From NCBI RefSeq assembly GCF_007998985.1, contig NZ_CP041659.1, positions 1,228,501 through 1,292,500 on the forward strand: DNA of 64,000 nt. Reading direction: 5' to 3'. Under the pieces are notes generated by a model. That model saw only the letters and a program-made list of their open reading frames with translations, searched no databases and was not told the origin of the DNA. The translations under genes and the position numbers were made by a program. Shown one piece after another: positions 53,677 to 62,192 of the stretch. Origin of the DNA: Sphingomonas xanthus. Lineage in GTDB: Bacteria > Pseudomonadota > Alphaproteobacteria > Sphingomonadales > Sphingomonadaceae. Each line of letters begins with the position of its first letter. Position 1 is the first letter of the stretch.

Positions 53677-56310
53677 ATGTCAGAAGTATCCACCTTCATC
53701 TCCATCCTCTTGGCCAGCACCGCGCCGGTCGCTGCCGCGGCCCAGGAAGCGGCACCCGGATCGCAGGCCGGATCGCCGGCTGAGCCGAGATCGATCGATC
53801 CCCTGACGGGGGAAGAGGGCGAGGAGATCGTCGTGGTCGGCCAGAAGCCGCGCGGCTCGGTCATCGGCGATATCCCCGCCGAAAACGTCCTCGACAGCCG
53901 CGACATTCGCTCTACCGGCGCGACCAGCATCAACGAACTTCTGGCCGCGGTCGCCAGCCAGACGGGCAGTGCGCGCGGCCGGGCCAGCGGACGGCCGATC
54001 CTGTTGCTCAACGGCCAGCGCGTGTCGGGCTTCCGGGAGCTCCGCGACCTGCCTCCCGAAGCGATCGAACGTATGGAAATCTTGCCCGAAGAGGTCGCGC
54101 TTAAATATGGTTATGCCGCCGACCAGAGAGTGGTGAACATCGTCCTTCGGCGGCGCTTCAACTCGACCACCGCAGAGGTCCGTGGGCAGTCGGCGACGAG
54201 CGGCGATTATGCGGGTGGCCAGGCCGACGCGACCCGCCTGTTGATCAGCGAAGGCCAGCGTACGTCGGTCAACCTTCACGTCGAGGGCAACACCGCGCTG
54301 TACGAGGATGAACGTGCCATCGCGCTGGATCCGGTGGCCCCGGATACCGACGCTGTCGATCCGCGGCCGTTTCGGACCCTGGTCGGCGCGCGCCAGAACG
54401 TTCGCCTGACCGGCGCTGCCAATCGGATGATCCTCGGCGATGTCTCGGCGACCTTCAACGGCGAAGTCGAGAAAGAGCATAGCCGCTCGCACTTTGGCGT
54501 ACCGACGGGAACGCTCGACGATGACGGCGACGAGATCGTGCGCGCAGTCGAGGACAGCAGGCTGACCCGGGAAACGACCACCGAAGCGATCCGGCTGGGC
54601 AGTGCGCTTAATGGCATGGCGGGTAAGTGGCGCTGGTCGTCGACCGCCAATGCCGAATTGTCGCGAACCAAGGGCCACACCGAGCGGGGCTTGGACCTGG
54701 CAGCGCAGCAGGACCGCCTCGACGCCAACGACCCGACTTTCGATCCCAGGGGTGATCTTGGGCCCGTTTCGCTGTTCCCCGACGACCATAGTCGCGCGAT
54801 TCGCCGCTCGCTGACCGCGGATGGAACGCTCACCGGCCCGGTCCTCAAGCTTCCCGCCGGGGACGCCAATATGACATTGAAAGCGGCTCTGGGGAGCGCC
54901 GACCTTGAAAGCCGTGCAACGCGGCGCGGCCAACTGAGCGAGTCCGACCTTGGCCGCGACAGCGGCGAGGCCTCCATCAGCCTGGACCTTCCGATTACCC
55001 GGCGCAGTTCATCGATTGGCCGGCTTTCGGCCAATGCCAATTTTGGACTTTTTCAGCTCAGCGATTTCGGAACATTGACGAATGTTGGCGCGGGGCTGAA
55101 CTGGTCGCCGGCTGAACGGCTCAACGTTAACGCCAGCTGGACCCGCGAGGAGGGCGCCCCGACGCTTCAGCAACTCGGCGACCCGCTGGTCGATACGCCG
55201 GGCGTCGCCTTTTTCGATTATCGTCGCGGCGAAACCGTCTTTCTGACGACGCAGACCGGCGGCAATCCCGATCTCGACGCGGACCGCCGCAATGTTTTCA
55301 AGGTCGGCGGCAACTGGCAGCCTTTCCAGGAGACCGACCTGCGCCTGCGCGCGGAATATGTCTGGCAAGCGATCGATCGGCCCCAGGGCAGCTTTCCCGC
55401 CGCCAGCGAAGCGCTGGAGGATGCTTTCCCCGACCGGTTCGAACGCGACCCCGACGGCCGGCTGGTGCGCGTCGACCTTACCCCGGTCAATTTCCTGAAA
55501 TCGCGCCGCGAAACGCTGCGCTGGGGACTGAACTTCACCAAAACGCTGCAAACCGCACCCCCATCGCCAGAAACGATCAATGCGCTGCGCAGCCAGTTCG
55601 CGGCCCGCCGGGCAGCATCCGGGCAGACCGCGCCGGAGCGAACGGCGCCGCCTGTTGCAACTGGCGCGACGCCGCCGCCTAGCGCCGAGGGTTCGGAGCG
55701 GCCAGCGGCGAGCCCGCCCTCCGGTGCGCGCGATGGCGGTCCACGCTTCGGCGGCGGCGGCGGGGGAGGACCATTTGGCCGCGGCCGTGGCGGTCGGCTG
55801 ACCTTGTCCTTCACCCACCAGCTCAACCTCGTCGACGAGGTGGCAATCGCCAAGGGCCTGCCCAAGCTCGACTATCTCGATGGCGAAGCGGTCGGGACAA
55901 CCGGCGGCCGTCCGAATCACGAACTGCAGGTCGAGGCCGGCTATTACAATAATGGGCTTGGTGCCCGGCTGCAGGGAAACTGGCGCAGCGGGACGAGGGT
56001 CGAGAGCAGTGCCGGTGACCTGCGCTTTTCGCCCTACGCGGACATCGACCTCAGGTTCTTCGCCAATCTCGGAGAGCGGCTCGACCTGGTCGCCAAACAT
56101 CCTTTCCTTCGCGGCAGCTCGGTCCGGCTCGATATCGACAATCTGTTCGATGCCCGGCCCAAGGTACGGGACGCCAATGGCTCCACCCCGCTCCGCTACC
56201 AGCCGGCTCTGCTTGAGCCGATCGGTCGGACCGTGTCGATCACCTTCAGGAAGCTGTTCATCCCGGTCCGCTTTTTTCAGCGGGGCGGCGGAGGACGCCG
56301 ACCGGACTAG
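53677..56310 (+). CDS. TonB-dependent receptor-like protein with Gly/Pro-rich insert and C-terminal extension
   Basis: About 877 residues. A short signal (LLASTAPVAAAAQ), a TonB-box-like EEIVVVGQKP, and a plug domain (RDIRSTGATSINELLAAVAS, GRPILLLNGQRVSGFRELRD, IERMEILPEEVALKYGYAA). The rest is barrel. Unlike ordinary receptors it carries a Pro/Ala/Gly-rich insert at about 660-705, with GGPRFGGGGGGGPFGRGRGG. Barrel sequence continues after the insert. After the expected terminal aromatic (ITFRKLF) a further [16 protein letters not shown] follows. The plug lacks the canonical FxRG motif. This subgroup is frequent in sphingomonads, and substrate is unknown. ATG 53677 or GTG 53662. It shares CTAG with ppa. 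Confidence 0.88.
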   Translation: MSEVSTFISILLASTAPVAAAAQEAAPGSQAGSPAEPRSIDPLTGEEGEEIVVVGQKPRGSVIGDIPAENVLDSRDIRSTGATSINELLAAVASQTGSARGRASGRPILLLNGQRVSGFRELRDLPPEAIERMEILPEEVALKYGYAADQRVVNIVLRRRFNSTTAEVRGQSATSGDYAGGQADATRLLISEGQRTSVNLHVEGNTALYEDERAIALDPVAPDTDAVDPRPFRTLVGARQNVRLTGAANRMILGDVSATFNGEVEKEHSRSHFGVPTGTLDDDGDEIVRAVEDSRLTRETTTEAIRLGSALNGMAGKWRWSSTANAELSRTKGHTERGLDLAAQQDRLDANDPTFDPRGDLGPVSLFPDDHSRAIRRSLTADGTLTGPVLKLPAGDANMTLKAALGSADLESRATRRGQLSESDLGRDSGEASISLDLPITRRSSSIGRLSANANFGLFQLSDFGTLTNVGAGLNWSPAERLNVNASWTREEGAPTLQQLGDPLVDTPGVAFFDYRRGETVFLTTQTGGNPDLDADRRNVFKVGGNWQPFQETDLRLRAEYVWQAIDRPQGSFPAASEALEDAFPDRFERDPDGRLVRVDLTPVNFLKSRRETLRWGLNFTKTLQTAPPSPETINALRSQFAARRAASGQTAPERTAPPVATGATPPPSAEGSERPAASPPSGARDGGPRFGGGGGGGPFGRGRGGRLTLSFTHQLNLVDEVAIAKGLPKLDYLDGEAVGTTGGRPNHELQVEAGYYNNGLGARLQGNWRSGTRVESSAGDLRFSPYADIDLRFFANLGERLDLVAKHPFLRGSSVRLDIDNLFDARPKVRDANGSTPLRYQPALLEPIGRTVSITFRKLFIPVRFFQRGGGGRRPD

Positions 56311-56843
56311 ATTTTCGCGGCGTCGGCCTTGGCAATCGAATCGGTGACGACTTTCTGGGCAGCCGCGGCATCGCCCCATGTCCCGATTCGGACCCACTTT
56401 TCGGCCTCAAGGTCCTTATAGTGGGTGAAGAAATGCTCGATCTGCTGAAGCACGATCGCCGGCAGGTCGGTGCCCTCCATCACGTCGGCATAGTAGGGCG
56501 AGGTCGTGGTTTCGGGCACGGCAAGCAATTTTTCATCGCCGCCCGCCTCGTCCTCGAGGAACAGCACCGCGACCGGACGGGCGCGAATCACCGAGCCGGG
56601 GATCAGCGGCCAGCGGGTCATCACCAGGCAGTCGAGCGGATCCCCGTCATCGCACAGCGTTTGCGGAATGAATCCATAATTGGCCGGATAGCGCATCGGC
56701 GTATGCAGGATGCGGTCCACGAAGATTGCGCCGCTGACCTTGTCGAACTCATATTTCACCGGCTCGCCGCCGATGGGGACTTCGATAAGCACGTTGACGC
56801 TATGCGGGGGATTGGAACCCGCGGGAATCAGGTCGATGTTCAT
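56307..56843 (-). CDS. ppa: Inorganic pyrophosphatase (family I)
   Basis: A 178-residue soluble PPase: [60 protein letters not shown] with the Asp metal cluster, and [10 protein letters not shown] near the end. It hydrolyses diphosphate from biosynthetic reactions such as the PRPP-dependent and aminoacyl-tRNA steps. The start is set at 56843 by homology. The frame runs back to 56939 over the hisS start. It is divergent from hisS with a 64-base gap. Confidence 0.96.
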   Translation of the reverse strand: MNIDLIPAGSNPPHSVNVLIEVPIGGEPVKYEFDKVSGAIFVDRILHTPMRYPANYGFIPQTLCDDGDPLDCLVMTRWPLIPGSVIRARPVAVLFLEDEAGGDEKLLAVPETTTSPYYADVMEGTDLPAIVLQQIEHFFTHYKDLEAEKWVRIGTWGDAAAAQKVVTDSIAKADAAKI

Positions 56844-56907
56844 GATGGCGCGGCCATTAAGCGTCCAGCGCTTCCCTGCAAACGCAAAAATGCTATGCGC
56901 GGCGACC

Positions 56908-58149
56908 ATGAGTTCCACGCCGCAGTCCGTTCGGGGCATGCAAAGCCTGCTGGGAGAAGAGGCTGACCGCTTCCATGAAGTGGTCGCCGCCTTCGATCGC
57001 GTCCGCCGTCTTTACGGCTTCCGTCGGGTCAAAGTGCCTGTGCTGGAGCAAACCCAGGTGTTCGCCAGGACGATGGGCGAGACGACGGACGTCGTGTCGA
57101 AGGAAATGTACAGCTTCGAGGACAAAGGCGGGGAGCAGGTCACCCTTCGCCCGGAATTCACGGCCGGGATCGCCCGCGCATTCCTGAGCGAGGGCTGGCA
57201 GCAGCATATTCCGCTAAAGGTCGCGACCCATGGACCGGCGTTCCGCTACGAGCGGCCGCAGAAGGGCCGCTTTCGCCAATTCCACCAGCTCGATGCGGAG
57301 ATTATCGGCCCGGCCGAGCCACAGGCCGATATCGAACTGCTCGCCTTCGCCGACCAGCTGCTGAAGGAGCTCGGCCTTGGCGAGACTGCGATCCTCAAGC
57401 TCAACACACTGGGCGATCCGGCGACGCGGGCGGCGTGGCGCAATGCATTGCATGAACATTTCGCCGCCAATGTCGCGGCTCTAAGCGAGGACAGCAGGAC
57501 CCGGCTGGATCGGAACCCCCTTCGGATTCTCGACAGTAAGGCGCACCAGGACTGGCCAATCGTCGACAGCGCGCCGACCATTGACGAATTTCTGACTGCC
57601 GAGGCGGCGGAATTTTTCGGCGAGCTGACCGAAGGCCTCGATCGCGCCGGCGTGCGCTGGGAACGGGCGCCACGGCTGGTGCGCGGGCTCGATTATTATC
57701 GCCATACCGCCTTCGAATTCATCACCGACACGCTTGGCGCCCAAGGCACGGTGCTTGCTGGTGGTCGCTATGACGGGCTGATCGAGACCTTGGGGGGGCC
57801 GCACACGCCGGCGGTCGGCTGGGCTGCGGGGATCGAGCGGCTAGCGATGATGATCGACGCGCCGCAACCGGAGCGACCGGACGCCGCCATCGTGCCGATG
57901 GGCGAGGCGGCCGAGCGACGCGCCGCGATTCTGATCGCCGACCTGCGCCGCGCGGGCATTGCCGCGGATCTGGGGCTCAGGGGCAATATGAAGAAGCGGA
58001 TGCAGCGGGCGAATGCCTCGGGCGCGCGCTTCGCGATCATCATCGGCGACAGCGAATTGGAAGCTGGCGAAGCGCAGCTCAAGGATCTGGCGAGCGGCGA
58101 GCAGCGCGCCGTCGCGTTCGACCTGCTGGCGTCGGAGATCGGACGATGA
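56908..58149 (+). CDS. hisS: Histidine-tRNA ligase
   Basis: About 413 residues, class II synthetase. Motif 1 region [32 protein letters not shown], motif 2 [22 protein letters not shown], the histidine-specific [13 protein letters not shown], and motif 3 [28 protein letters not shown]. The C-terminal anticodon-binding domain is present ([20 protein letters not shown] to [12 protein letters not shown]), which distinguishes it from the regulatory paralogue HisZ. Start ATG 56908 ([14 protein letters not shown]) or ATG 56890. The stop overlaps prfA by ATGA. Confidence 0.94.
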   Translation: MSSTPQSVRGMQSLLGEEADRFHEVVAAFDRVRRLYGFRRVKVPVLEQTQVFARTMGETTDVVSKEMYSFEDKGGEQVTLRPEFTAGIARAFLSEGWQQHIPLKVATHGPAFRYERPQKGRFRQFHQLDAEIIGPAEPQADIELLAFADQLLKELGLGETAILKLNTLGDPATRAAWRNALHEHFAANVAALSEDSRTRLDRNPLRILDSKAHQDWPIVDSAPTIDEFLTAEAAEFFGELTEGLDRAGVRWERAPRLVRGLDYYRHTAFEFITDTLGAQGTVLAGGRYDGLIETLGGPHTPAVGWAAGIERLAMMIDAPQPERPDAAIVPMGEAAERRAAILIADLRRAGIAADLGLRGNMKKRMQRANASGARFAIIIGDSELEAGEAQLKDLASGEQRAVAFDLLASEIGR

Positions 58150-59231
58150 AGGCGATCAGTCTCGATCGCATTGTGTCGATCGAGACCAAGAAAAATGACC
58201 TGGCCGAAGCCATGGCCGCGCCTGACCTCGCGCCGGAAGATTTCGTCCGGCTGAGCAAGGAATATGCTCAGATCGAGCCGGTCGCCGCGGCCGCGCGCGA
58301 AGTCCGCCGCCTCCGGGCCGAGCTAGAAGTGCTGACCGGCCTCGCAGCCGATTCCAGCGCAGAAGCGGAACTCAAGGAGATGGCGGCGATAGAGGCCGAG
58401 GAGATCAGGGCAAAGCTTCCGCTCGCCGAGCGTGCGCTGGCGGTGAAGCTTCTCCCCAAGGATTCGGCCGACGAGCGTGCGGCGATGCTTGAGGTGCGCG
58501 CCGGGACCGGCGGCGACGAGGCCGCGCTGTTCGCGGGCAATTTGCTGCGCATGTACCAGCGCTTCGCCGAAGAGCAGGGCTGGAAGTTCGAACTGATCAG
58601 CGCTTCGGCCAGCGATGTCGGCGGGTATAAGGAGGCGGTCGCGTCGATTGCCGGGGCGGGCGTGTTCGCTAAGCTCAAATTCGAAAGCGGCGTTCACCGG
58701 GTTCAACGCGTTCCTGCAACTGAGAGCGGGGGGCGAATCCACACGTCGGCCGCAACCGTTGCGGTGCTTCCGGAAGCCGAGGACGTCGACGTGCAGATCG
58801 ACGACAAGGATCTGCGGATCGACGTGTATCGATCGTCGGGGCCGGGCGGCCAGTCGGTCAACACCACCGACAGCGCGGTGCGCATCACCCACTTGCCGAC
58901 CGGGCTGGTCGTCATCCAGCAGGACGAAAAGTCGCAGCACAAGAACAAGGCAAAGGCGCTGAAGGTGCTGCGCACCCGCCTGTTCGAGCTTGAGCGCGAG
59001 CGGCTTGCGTCGGAACGCGCCGGCGCGCGCCGGTCGATGGTCGGATCGGGCGATCGTTCGGAACGGATCCGCACCTATAATTTTCCGCAGGGACGCGTGA
59101 CTGACCACCGGATCAACCTGACGCTGCACAAGCTCGATGCTATCCTTGAAGGTCCGGGGTTGGCCGAACTGGTCGAGGCGCTGGTCGCCGAGGACGAGGC
59201 GCAGCGCCTGGCCGGGCTCGAGCAGGCGTGA
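58146..59231 (+). CDS. prfA: Peptide chain release factor 1
   Basis: A 361-residue RF1. Codon recognition region includes [20 protein letters not shown]. The PAT-type stop-codon reader is within [11 protein letters not shown], and the catalytic GGQ loop is [20 protein letters not shown]. The C-terminal [20 protein letters not shown] is conserved. It terminates translation at UAA and UAG. It is coupled to hisS (ATGA) and to prmC (GTGA), whose product methylates the GGQ glutamine, so substrate and modifier are translated together. Confidence 0.97.
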   Translation: MKAISLDRIVSIETKKNDLAEAMAAPDLAPEDFVRLSKEYAQIEPVAAAAREVRRLRAELEVLTGLAADSSAEAELKEMAAIEAEEIRAKLPLAERALAVKLLPKDSADERAAMLEVRAGTGGDEAALFAGNLLRMYQRFAEEQGWKFELISASASDVGGYKEAVASIAGAGVFAKLKFESGVHRVQRVPATESGGRIHTSAATVAVLPEAEDVDVQIDDKDLRIDVYRSSGPGGQSVNTTDSAVRITHLPTGLVVIQQDEKSQHKNKAKALKVLRTRLFELERERLASERAGARRSMVGSGDRSERIRTYNFPQGRVTDHRINLTLHKLDAILEGPGLAELVEALVAEDEAQRLAGLEQA

Positions 59232-60046
59232 CCAGCATCCCGCGCGCATTAGGGCGCGCGACGGAAATGCTCACTTCCAGTAGCGACACGCCCCGGCTCG
59301 ACGCCGAACTACTGATGGCGGCTGCGCTCGGGATCGAACGCGACGCTTTGCTGCTCAACGATCCCCGAGGACGGGCTCCGCCCAATTTCATGCCCTTGGT
59401 GGAACGGCGCCGATTGGGCGAACCGGTTGCATATATCCTCGGCCGGCGTGCCTTTTGGACGATCGACCTTGAGGTAGGGCCGGGCGTGCTCGTCCCGCGG
59501 CCCGACAGTGAAACATTGATCGCCGCGGCTTTTGACCATTTCGCAGGCAGCAAGGGGCCGGAAACAATCCTCGACCTTGGCACCGGGCCGGGCACGCTGC
59601 TGCTTGCGGCGCTCGACCAGTGGCCTGATGCGTCCGGCTTGGGCATCGATTCCTCGCCGATCGCGCTCGACTATGCAGCGCGCAACGCCCGGCGACTCGG
59701 CTTGGCTGGCCGGATCACCTTGAAGCAGGGAGACTGGGCGGCAGGGATCAGCCAGCGATTCGATCTGCTGCTTTGCAATCCTCCCTATATCGCTACCGGC
59801 GCCGAAACGGGCCCTGGAGTCGCGGCCTTCGAACCGGCCGAAGCGCTGTTCGCCGGGCCGGATGGGCTCGATGATTATCGCCGCCTTGCACCCCAGATCG
59901 CCCGGTTGCTGGCGCCCGGTGGACTGGCGGTGATCGAAATCGGTTTCGACCAGGCCGATAGTGCGGCCAGGCTGTTCGCCGCGGAGGGGCTTCAACCGCG
60001 CCTGGTTTACGACCTTGCCGGGCGGCCTCGGGCGCTGCTGATTTAG
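59228..60046 (+). CDS. prmC: Release factor glutamine N5-methyltransferase
   Basis: A 272-residue methyltransferase starting at the GTG in the prfA overlap. The N-terminal helical part ([38 protein letters not shown]) binds the release factor. The Rossmann domain has [20 protein letters not shown] for S-adenosylmethionine, and the catalytic [13 protein letters not shown]. It methylates the GGQ Gln of RF1 and RF2. The prfA-prmC pair is conserved in bacteria. Confidence 0.96.
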   Translation: MTSIPRALGRATEMLTSSSDTPRLDAELLMAAALGIERDALLLNDPRGRAPPNFMPLVERRRLGEPVAYILGRRAFWTIDLEVGPGVLVPRPDSETLIAAAFDHFAGSKGPETILDLGTGPGTLLLAALDQWPDASGLGIDSSPIALDYAARNARRLGLAGRITLKQGDWAAGISQRFDLLLCNPPYIATGAETGPGVAAFEPAEALFAGPDGLDDYRRLAPQIARLLAPGGLAVIEIGFDQADSAARLFAAEGLQPRLVYDLAGRPRALLI

Positions 60047-60269
60047 GTTTTAAAGGAAAAGGCTTGGAATTTTCGAAGCTGCCCGTTACATCGGGGGGCA
60101 GGGACGGGGCCGCTCTCACGAAAATGATGCGCCCCCGCCGCCGACCCCCGACGACATCGCCGCCCACGCACCAGAGGTGTTTGACGGCAAGGGAGGGTCG
60201 ACTTGCGCCAATGATGGGCGCAGGCCGGTTCTGCCGCGACGGGACCACACTTCCTAGGGAAGGAAGATC

Positions 60270-60317
60270 ATGGCGACCGGCCTTGCCGGCGCCGGTGCGA
60301 CAGGGAAGTTACATTGA
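60270..60317 (+). CDS. Fifteen-codon upstream ORF coupled to the DUF4167 gene
   Basis: ATG 60270 with a strong GGGAAGGAAGAT upstream encodes MATGLAGAGATGKLH and stops at TGA 60315-60317. The TTG start of the DUF4167 gene (60314-60316) overlaps this stop as TTGA. The codons lie across a GC-rich hairpin (ACCGGC 60276-60281 with GCCGGT 60291-60296). It may be a leader peptide for translational coupling. Whether it is translated cannot be told from one sequence. Confidence 0.4.
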   Translation: MATGLAGAGATGKLH

Positions 60318-60922
60318 TCAATAATCGTCAGGGCGGCCGCCGGCGTGGCCGCGGTGGACAGCGTCCCCAAGGGATGACTGGCAATGCAGGCGGCAATCGC
60401 CAGGATAACCGGCAGCGTGGAAACGCCGCCCAGCTCCTTGAGAAATACAAGAGCCTGGCGCGCGACGCGCAGCTCGCCGGTGACCGCGTCCAGACCGAAT
60501 ATTATCTCCAGTATGCGGATCATTATTTCCGCGTCCTCGAGGAGACCCGGTCGCGCTACGAGGAACAGCAGTCGAATCGCCGCCGCCGCGACGATGATGA
60601 CGATGACATCGACGGCGACGACGAGGTCAGCGCCGACAATGATGGTGATGATGACGGCGAGGGTGACACCCGCCAGCGCCGCCCGCGCAGCCGAGAACGG
60701 TTCGAACGCGGCGACCGCCCAGAACGTCCCGACCGGCAGCGAGCCAATGGCGCGCGCCGTGATGCCGAAAAGGATGACGACGGCGACGAGAAGATCGCGG
60801 TCGGGGTTCTGCCACCGGCAATCGGTACCGACGATAGCGATGAGCCCGAAGCTCCCAAGCCGCGCCGCAGGACCCGTAAGCCGGCAGCCGGAGCGGGAAG
60901 CGACGAGGCGTCCATCGCCTGA
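60314..60922 (+). CDS. DUF4167 family protein (Arg-rich, acidic central region)
   Basis: A 202-residue protein with an Arg/Gly-rich N-terminus (RRRGRGGQRPQG), which is probably RNA-binding. The DUF4167 core is NAAQLLEKYKSLARDAQLAG and YYLQYADHYFRVL (about 40-80). A long Asp/Glu-rich disordered segment (RRRRDDDDDDIDGDDEVSAD) and alternating basic patches follow. DUF4167 is an alphaproteobacterial family of unknown function, and the RGG-like N-terminus and charged tail suggest nucleic-acid or ribosome association. The start is TTG 60314, with AGGGAAG inside the upstream ORF. The 267-base gap from prmC also contains a TTGACG near 60180. Confidence 0.83.
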   Translation: MINNRQGGRRRGRGGQRPQGMTGNAGGNRQDNRQRGNAAQLLEKYKSLARDAQLAGDRVQTEYYLQYADHYFRVLEETRSRYEEQQSNRRRRDDDDDDIDGDDEVSADNDGDDDGEGDTRQRRPRSRERFERGDRPERPDRQRANGARRDAEKDDDGDEKIAVGVLPPAIGTDDSDEPEAPKPRRRTRKPAAGAGSDEASIA

Positions 60923-60942
60923 TTTTGCCGGCAGAACGTTTC

Positions 60943-60973
60943 AGGACCGGCGGGCATGATGCCTGCCGGTCCT
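60943..60973. terminator. 14-bp hairpin between the DUF4167 gene and pstS
   Basis: AGGACCGGCGGGCA (60943-60956) pairs with TGCCTGCCGGTCCT (60960-60973), one G-U pair, loop TGA. It lies 21 bases after the DUF4167 stop. The following sequence (GTCATAAATT) is not a clean T-run, so it may be a weak terminator or a 3'-end stabiliser. Its right arm overlaps the first bases of the Pho box. Confidence 0.55.
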
Positions 60974-60989
60974 GTCATAAATTCGTCAA
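60972..60989. promoter_or_regulatory. PhoB box upstream of pstS
   Basis: CTGTCAT (60972-60978), AAAT, TCGTCAA (60983-60989) follows the 18-base Pho box pattern of two 7-base direct repeats 11 bases apart. The first repeat is perfect and the second keeps GTCA. A third weaker repeat, GCGTAAC (60994-61000), continues the 11-base period. Phosphorylated PhoB should activate pstS and the porin gene when phosphate is scarce. Confidence 0.75.
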
Positions 60990-61073
60990 GCCAGCGTAAC
61001 GATCTCGTCCCCGTCCCTGGGTAAATCCCCTGGGTCAGCGCGGCAACCCTGCCCGCCAAGTGGGATCGATGAT

Positions 61074-62108
61074 ATGCACTCTAAGTTCACGCGAGGAGCC
61101 ATGCTTGCCGTGGCACTCTCCACCACATCTGCCGCGGCCGACGCTCGCAGCCTGCGCGCGGTTGGCAGTTCGACTGTTTACCCCTTCGCCAAACTTGCCG
61201 CGGAACGAGTCGCGAGGGCGAATCCCAGGCTGGGTACGCCGATCATCGAATCGACCGGCACCGGAGCGGGCTTTAAACTCTTCTGTGCCGGTATTGGCGA
61301 ACGCTTCCCCGACATTTCCAATGCTTCGCGACGCATGAAGGCCTCTGAAGCCAAGCTTTGCGCCAGCAACGGTGTGAAAGATGTCACCGAAATCCAGATC
61401 GGCCTCGATGGCGTGGCGGTGGCGACTGCCAAGGGCACTCCGCTTGTGGGGCTTACCCAACGCGACCTCTATATGGCGATCGCCAAGACACCTTTCGGAA
61501 AGCCAAACCGGTCAAAGACGTGGAAGGATGTCAATGCGAGGCTCCCGGCCTTGCCGATTCGCGTTTACGGCCCGCCCCCAACGTCGGGCACGCGCGATGC
61601 GCTGGGCGAATTGTTACTGACGCCTGCATGCGAAGCCAATGCCGGTGTCGCAGCTCTCAAAAAGTCGAATGAAGCGAAGTTCAAGGCGATTTGCACCGCA
61701 GTGCGCGAAGACGGTGCCTACATCGAGGCCGGCGAGAACGACAATCTGATCGTCCAGAAGCTGGCAGGCAATCCGGGCACCCTAGGATTGTTCGGCTACA
61801 GTTTCCTCGAGGAAAATGGCTCGAAGTTGAAAGGCGTCTCCATCAATGGAGTCGCTCCGACCTACCAGACCATCTCGTCGTTCCAGTATCCGGGCGCGCG
61901 GCCGCTTTATATTTATGTGAAGAATGCCCACGCGCCCGCCATTCCGGCCATTCGCGCGTTCGTTGCCGAGATCACCAAGGAAAGCGCGGTCGGGCCCAAG
62001 GGCTATATGGTGTCTCATGGCCTAGTTGTAGCGCCCGCACCGGTCCGGGCTCGTCCACAACGGGCAGCGCGGACTTTGACCCCGGTCAAGTTTGCCGAGC
62101 TGAAGTAG
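61074..62108 (+). CDS. pstS: Phosphate ABC transporter substrate-binding protein, PstS-like
   Basis: A 344-residue periplasmic protein with a signal peptide (to about residue 24, SAAADA). The phosphate-binding segments are VGSSTVYPFAKLAAERV, ESTGTGAGFKLFCAG, ISNASRRMKASE and PPPTSGTRDALGELLL. It scavenges phosphate for PstCAB, whose genes are not here. The C-terminal 30 residues (PAPVRARPQRAARTL) are a basic tail that is unusual for PstS. The Pho box upstream and the phosphate-selective porin downstream form a two-step uptake unit. Confidence 0.93.
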   Translation: MHSKFTRGAMLAVALSTTSAAADARSLRAVGSSTVYPFAKLAAERVARANPRLGTPIIESTGTGAGFKLFCAGIGERFPDISNASRRMKASEAKLCASNGVKDVTEIQIGLDGVAVATAKGTPLVGLTQRDLYMAIAKTPFGKPNRSKTWKDVNARLPALPIRVYGPPPTSGTRDALGELLLTPACEANAGVAALKKSNEAKFKAICTAVREDGAYIEAGENDNLIVQKLAGNPGTLGLFGYSFLEENGSKLKGVSINGVAPTYQTISSFQYPGARPLYIYVKNAHAPAIPAIRAFVAEITKESAVGPKGYMVSHGLVVAPAPVRARPQRAARTLTPVKFAELK

Positions 62109-62134
62109 ATCCAGTCACAAAAATGAAATGCGTG

Positions 62135-62171
62135 CCGTCCATTGGGGCGGCACGCAGCCGCCCCATGACGG
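62135..62171 (+). promoter_or_regulatory. Intercistronic hairpin between pstS and the porin gene
   Basis: GGGGCGGC (62144-62151) pairs with GCCGCCCC (62157-62164), and the stem is extended by T62143-A62165. After a small internal loop CCGTC (62135-62139) pairs with GACGG (62167-62171). No T-run follows. Such stems often protect the upstream message from exonucleases and cause unequal expression of the two genes. Confidence 0.5.
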
Positions 62172-62192
62172 GGTCGGGGGGAAGGACAGACC

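Noticed and set aside
53409..54011. A 200-codon minus-strand frame between the SMR and receptor genes
   Set aside because: It overlaps both real genes and lacks motifs and a ribosome site.
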